64,000 bases of DNA from Sophora flavescens. Taxonomy: Eukaryota > Streptophyta > Magnoliopsida > Fabales > Fabaceae. Positions within the stretch are counted from its first letter, which is position 1. Each line of letters opens with the position of its first letter. Location of the stretch: the NCBI GenBank assembly GCA_030762895.1, contig CM061069.1, positions 21,157,630 through 21,221,629 on the forward strand, given 5' to 3'. The notes under the pieces are model-generated. The model saw nothing but the letters and a program-made list of their open reading frames with translations, was not told where the DNA came from and searched no databases. Both the position numbers and the translations under genes were made by a program. This document shows, piece by piece, positions 59,001 to 64,000 of the stretch.

Positions 59001-59204
59001 TTATAACATCAAAGGGTTATTTTCTTTCTTTCTTTTTTTGCTTTCTAATTTGTTAGCTTAATAGCATAGCAATCCTTCATACTTTCCTCGTAAGTAACTT
59101 GAAATGAATACCATGTGCCGTGCCAGTGCTGTTGAAGTATGCTACACATTAATAATGGCAACTATAGGGATATTAATGATCTGATAGATTGCCAGCCGTA
59201 ATAG

Positions 59205-59276
<72 letters not shown>

Positions 59277-60500
59277 ATTAATTAAGGAATTAAATGATTC
59301 CTTAATCATTGAAAATGTTGTGTTCCACACATTTAAATTTGAGAGTTTGTGATTTTCAATAAAGACTTTCTATACATGAATTCTTTAATCAATGTCCTTA
59401 GATAGTGTTTGGTATAAATTTTAAAAAAGTATTCTCGAGAATATTTGTAATGGAATAAAAGTTTCTCTTTGGTATAAGTTTTAAAAATTTATTCTCAGAC
59501 ATAAAAAGATTTCTGAAATAAAATCAATAAATAATAATTATAAGTTAGGAAACTCGATCTATTTTCATATGTAAATGTAGGAAAGGAAAATTTTTGAGAG
59601 TGTAATTCCTAAAAATGTTGTTTGCGTAAGAATAAAATATTACAAGAACCAAATATCACCTTAAGATACTGGTTAGCGAAACTTTATGTTTAACTTTAAC
59701 CTCGGGCATTAAGATTCTGATTCATGAATCATGACTCAATCAACAAAAGCAATATCCCCCAGGTACAGTATTAAATTACACTGCAATTTTTTCAGAATAA
59801 TTTAATCTTTTAATATTTTTCCCATTAAGAATAACATATGCTATTTTTATTATTTTAAATTAATTATGCACATTTCTTCAATAATTTAAATATTTGTTAT
59901 CTCTTAAAATATATTTTATAAAATCTAACTGAATAAATTAATAATATAACTTTTATAAATTCAAATATATTTTTAAAAACTATATTCATTTAGATTCTAT
60001 CAAAAATTTTAAAGATATTTACTTATAAACATAAAATATTTTGACTTTGTTTAGAATAACGTTGTATAACTTGTATTACTTTTTTAATCTCTTTATATGT
60101 TTTTTTTACAAAATTGTTTTGTCATAAATTATTGAGTAAATTATACTACACTCACTTTAAGGATTAAAATAACAACAAACCTCAAACATAATCATAAATT
60201 ACGCTTCACCCCATTTTGTTTTCTTATTATTGACTAACTATTAACTTAACACTGTTAAGTTATTTTAAAAAAATATATTTATAATAAATTATTTGATCTT
60301 TATACACTAAAAATGTTTTAAAATATTAACTAATTAATGTGACAGGGCGATTGAGAGATTGATTTGTTAGGAATCAAATAAAAAAAATCACCTTTAAGAA
60401 ACTAATCCAACGAACAACCAAAGTGACTATTTAGTCAATTTTCATTAGTTGTTATAAAGGAGCACCACTACAATGCTATATGCAACTACATGCTATATGT
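59001..60500. other. AT-rich intergenic DNA
   Basis: No gene seen. It holds the (AT)n tract at 59206-59272 and low-complexity AT sequence throughout. Confidence 0.5.
59206..59272. repeat. (AT)n microsatellite, about 67 bp
   Basis: Uninterrupted AT dinucleotides, followed by ATT repeats. Confidence 0.97.
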
Positions 60501-60509
60501 AACTACAGT

Positions 60510-61790
60510 TTTTTTATCAAAATAACTCACTTTTGAAAACTATTTATCAAACTAACATACTTTTTGATATAGTGGATTAAAATATATATTTTATTTTGCT
60601 GATTAGTGGCACCATTTTGACTGTCACGTGACAGTTGTTGATTGGCCAAGAAAAAATGAAAGAAAAATTATTTACGCAAAAAAAAATTCAGGTCAGTGCC
60701 ACGTGGCGCACTCTGGTAACTGGCACCATTGGCCTGCCACATGGCAGCGTCCTATTGGTTCGTCGGTTTTTAAAAAAAAAATAAAAAATGTTATTAATTA
60801 AATTTTAAAAATGTATTAATATAATTATAAAAAATGTTATTAATTAAAAATGTTAACAAAAAATTTTATTAAATTTTATCATTATATAATTTTATTAATA
60901 TAATTTTATTAATTAATTATTAATTAATATAATTATATTAATATTATTAATACATAAATATATTATTAAATTATATCATTAATTATTAGGCTAAATTATT
61001 CTTTTGGTCTCTCATTTGTTTGAAATATTCAGTTTGGATAAAATTTCAAGAAAAAATGTTAATCAATGGGCAACGGAAAAATTGGTTTAAAAATTCCTCG
61101 GTGATTTTTAAAAATATTCTTTGTTTTAAAATATTCAATTTGGTCCCTCTATTTTCGAGATTCCGACAGTGTTTTCTAGCAAGATTCAAAGTTAACGGTC
61201 AAACTTAATGATAATATTTAATAATATAATTATATATTGATAATAGAGGGACCAAATTGAATATTTAAAACAAATGAGGGACCAAAAGAATAATTTAGCC
61301 TAATAATAATGATAAAATTTAATAACACAATTATGTATTAATAATATTAAAATAATTATATTAATTAATAATTAATTAATATAATTATATAATGATAAAA
61401 TCTATCAATAGAATTATATTAATTAATAATATAATTTTTTTTAATTTTTCGGTTAATTAATTTTTAATTTTTTTTTCAAGATAACTGATAAACCAATAGG
61501 AAGCTGCCACATGACAGGTCAATGACGTCAGTTTGACTGGCGCCAGTCACCAGAGTGCGTCATGTGGTGCTGACCTGGATTTTTTTTCTTCATTTTTTCT
61601 TGGTCAATCAACAACTGCCACGTGACAGTCAATGACACCAGTTTGACCGGTGCCATTACATCAACAAAATTAAAATAAAAAAATTTTAGGTGGTCAAAAA
61701 ATATGTTAATTTAATAAATTGTTTTAAAAATTGGTTATTTTAACAAATAATTTCCAAAAGTGGGTGAGTTTGGTAAATAAAAAAAAAACC
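60510..61790. mobile_element. Long foldback element with arms of about 270 bp
   Basis: The left arm (60510-60790: aactcacttttgaaaa, gactgtcacgtgacagttg, gttgattggccaag, ggtcagtgccacgtgg) and the right arm (61490-61790) are inverted copies with moderate divergence. The centre is AT-only sequence, also inverted, and holds a nested MITE (60989-61300). No coding capacity. The outer TSD was not resolved. Confidence 0.75.
60989..61300. mobile_element. MITE nested in the foldback
   Basis: Inverted ends ggctaaattattcttttggt and accaaaagaataatttagcc extend into ctctcatttgtt / aacaaatgagg. The flanks share TA, so a TA duplication (Tc1/mariner-like) is possible. Inside are two further words from its family (tttggtccctctattttcg and its inverse). 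Confidence 0.72.
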
Positions 61791-63599
61791 ATGAATCTGC
61801 AATAGTTTGAATTTAAGCAAGAAAAACGTTTCCACGATAGAGAAAAGAAGGCTAAATAGCACTTTATGGGGCATCACCCGCTCTCGGTTTAAGTTAGAAG
61901 TCTCCTTTTTAGGTTCATTTCCTTTGAAATTAGTGTAAGGACAAGTAAACATCCAAATAGGACGTATACTTGGGATCCTTAGTTAATCATGTATAAATAT
62001 TTTATTAATTCAATTTATTATATGGTTAATCACGTATAAATATTTGATTAATTCATAATGACCCATTAATCATATAAAGAACTGAATTAATCGGATATTT
62101 GCATGTGGTTAACCAAATATTTATATGATTATAGTAAATAAGCTCATTAACTATATAATGAATTGAATTAACCAACTATTTATATATAATTAACCAAATG
62201 TTCGAAATGGGTGTCGCATTTGGATGTTAACCTATCATTAATCTTGAAATTATAATCTTCTTCCTACGCCCACCACACGCTGACTATAGATCTCAACTAC
62301 TCTGTGGACTAACATGGCTCACACTCACACCTCCGGCCATAAAGATGAACTTATTATTTCAAACACCCATTTTGATGGATTACAAAGCGTGATTAATCCA
62401 ATGAATTGCAAAAGTGTAATTAATACCACCACATATGGCACATGAGACATCTTAGTTCTTTTTGCTTTTATGAATTTATCGGAGAATGCTGACAATGTCC
62501 TTTAATGGCATTATTGGTTAAAGAACTAAAAGAATAAAACTTTTATTGGAAAGTGATATATTTAATATCTTGAAATAGAAAATACCTAGCATTCAAAGAA
62601 AAACTTGTTTGTTATGAAATCTTTAATCACTTTCCTTAGGTCTCTGGTTAACAAAACCCTTTTATTTATCATGATTCATAAAAATAGAGTTACGCTGAAT
62701 TCGAATTCAAATAATTGAGATAAATAAAGATCAACAACATTCAGAATTTTTTTCGATAATTGAAAATTCTTTAATAATATGATCTAGATCAAGCATCATA
62801 AATGAAAACTCTCACACCTTTTTGGAAGGGTGTTGAAGAGCTCTACGGCTCTATCCTATTATATGCTCAAAGCTAGACATCAATAAAATGTTACATCAAT
62901 CTCCGAGCTCAGGTACATAGGCTATCCATAATAATACATAAACAGAAGTTAAAATCATAGACACCATGTACACATAAGACAGCCCCCCAATACAAAAATA
63001 ACAGCAGGAAAATCCTAAAGCAACAGCCTTTTGTTGCCTAACATGGTTAGCTTATCACCTTTGAGGTAGGAATGCGCATCAACATACTGTAAAACACAAC
63101 ACGGAGGAGACGCACCATATTGCACTAGCTTTCATTAATCCATTCTACATCTAAGATTAGCATAAAATATGCACATCAGTGTTCTTGCATTCTAGTAATT
63201 ATGCTAACTATTCATAACAACTTACATGATTCCCCGCTTTGCATTGCCTATACAAAAAGAGTGATCAATACAATTATTTTCATGCAACGATACTTTTTTG
63301 GTACAAATGCAACGATATTGCAGCCATAACAAGTATTTATAGTTATTTTGTGTTACATACAGATACGTGGATTTTAAGAAAACATATTCGGAGTCTTTTT
63401 TTTTTCCTTTTTCAATTTTCCCATGCAAGTGAGGAACCAAAAAGATTTATTGAGGGAAAAACTTTGCACAGACTAAAAATTTAATTGAAAGAGTTTTTTT
63501 GGTAGAAATTTAAAGAATAATTTTAAAACTTATAAGTTATTTTAAAGTCTATTAGGATCAGCTTCTCTGCCTTCTCAAGGCAAGAGAAGTGTTGTCGAA
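61791..63599. other. AT-rich intergenic DNA
   Basis: No supported gene. 61980-62200 has repeated, partly inverted ggttaatcacgtataaatat-like words. Confidence 0.45.
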
Positions 63600-63990
63600 A
63601 AATTTCAACTTTACTATAATAAGGATAAATTTGGCATTTGATAGCTAGATGGAGAAATTGTATAGTTTTGTCTAGGAATATGAGATTTATGGTCTCTCAT
63701 GTATATAGGCAGGAAAATTCTTGTCCCGATGATTTAACAAATTATGGTTTAAGTCATCACTGTTTTTCTTGGTCGGACTTAGTTCCTACCTTTATTTTAG
63801 AAAAGTTTAATAGGAATAGGTTCTTTATGCTTTCACACAGGTTCTGTTAGCTCATGGGTATTGGTATAGTTCTCCCATGTTTTGTATTCTTCGTTTTTTT
63901 CTTTTTAATAAAATTTTAGGGTGCTGCAGATGATTGTTGAAATTAGGGGTGTCAGTCTAGCTGAGATGCCTAATTTTATAGTGATGCCTT
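63600..63990 (+). pseudogene. LINE RNase H C-terminal fragment
   Basis: The frame at 63638-63850 (ARWRNCIVLSRNMRFMVSHVYRQ type, then CPDDLTNYGLSHHCFSW) matches the end of plant LINE RNase H domains, where an SHIYREGN-x-ADxLAN-x-GL pattern is usual. The upstream part is lost. A tttttaataaaat end follows near 63900. It may continue past the window edge. Confidence 0.6.
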
Positions 63991-64000
63991 ACACTCTATA

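Overview
This is plant nuclear DNA from a eudicot. Genes have introns, the background is AT-rich, and most of the sequence is transposable elements, several inserted inside one another. The element families and the one host gene would suit a legume, but the species cannot be fixed from this window. There are no bacterial operons, CRISPR arrays, tRNAs or rRNAs.

Layout. 267-1090: PIF/Harbinger-like MITE (target site duplication, TSD, TTA). 2349-8570: CACTA-1, a complete CACTA transposon (TSD TCA) with a frameshifted TNP2 transposase gene. 9074-33544: a Ty1/copia retrotransposon (TSD TGATT). Its 5' LTR is split by CACTA-2 (9418-28911, TSD AAT). CACTA-2 in turn has its transposase gene split by CACTA-3 (12758-23417, TSD CCA). 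The intact copia 3' LTR (33069-33544) shows the uninterrupted site where CACTA-2 landed. The insertion order copia, CACTA-2, CACTA-3 is therefore read directly from the sequence. CACTA-3 carries a TNP2 gene and a second multi-exon gene that joins En/Spm-type domains to a Ulp1-like (C48) cysteine protease with its catalytic residues visible.

33638-40374: a foldback Mutator-like element (perfect 9-bp TSD). Inside it lies a GCGG-rich TIR element (33662-39849), which holds an Athila-like Ty3/gypsy element. That element keeps one LTR and a 945-codon gag-protease frame, but most of its pol region has been deleted in frame. 40375-50264: LINE remnant, LTR-like repeats, a 12-copy minisatellite and a hAT-like element.

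50265-54409 (minus strand): the only convincing host gene, a four-exon NT-C2 (EEIG1/EHBP1 N-terminal) domain protein of about 768 residues. 54410-64000: AT-rich intergenic DNA with a LINE fragment ending in poly(A), (AT)n tracts, a long foldback with a smaller MITE nested inside it, and a last LINE RNase H fragment.

The three CACTA elements use three different subterminal repeat words: ACGTCAGTT, TAGCGACCGAA and ATAGCGTTTCC. A GC-rich palindromic word (CACGGCCGTGAT...ATCACGGC) recurs in CACTA-1, CACTA-3 and the gypsy LTR, which is not explained by their classes. Exon and frame assignments were made by eye, without database searches.
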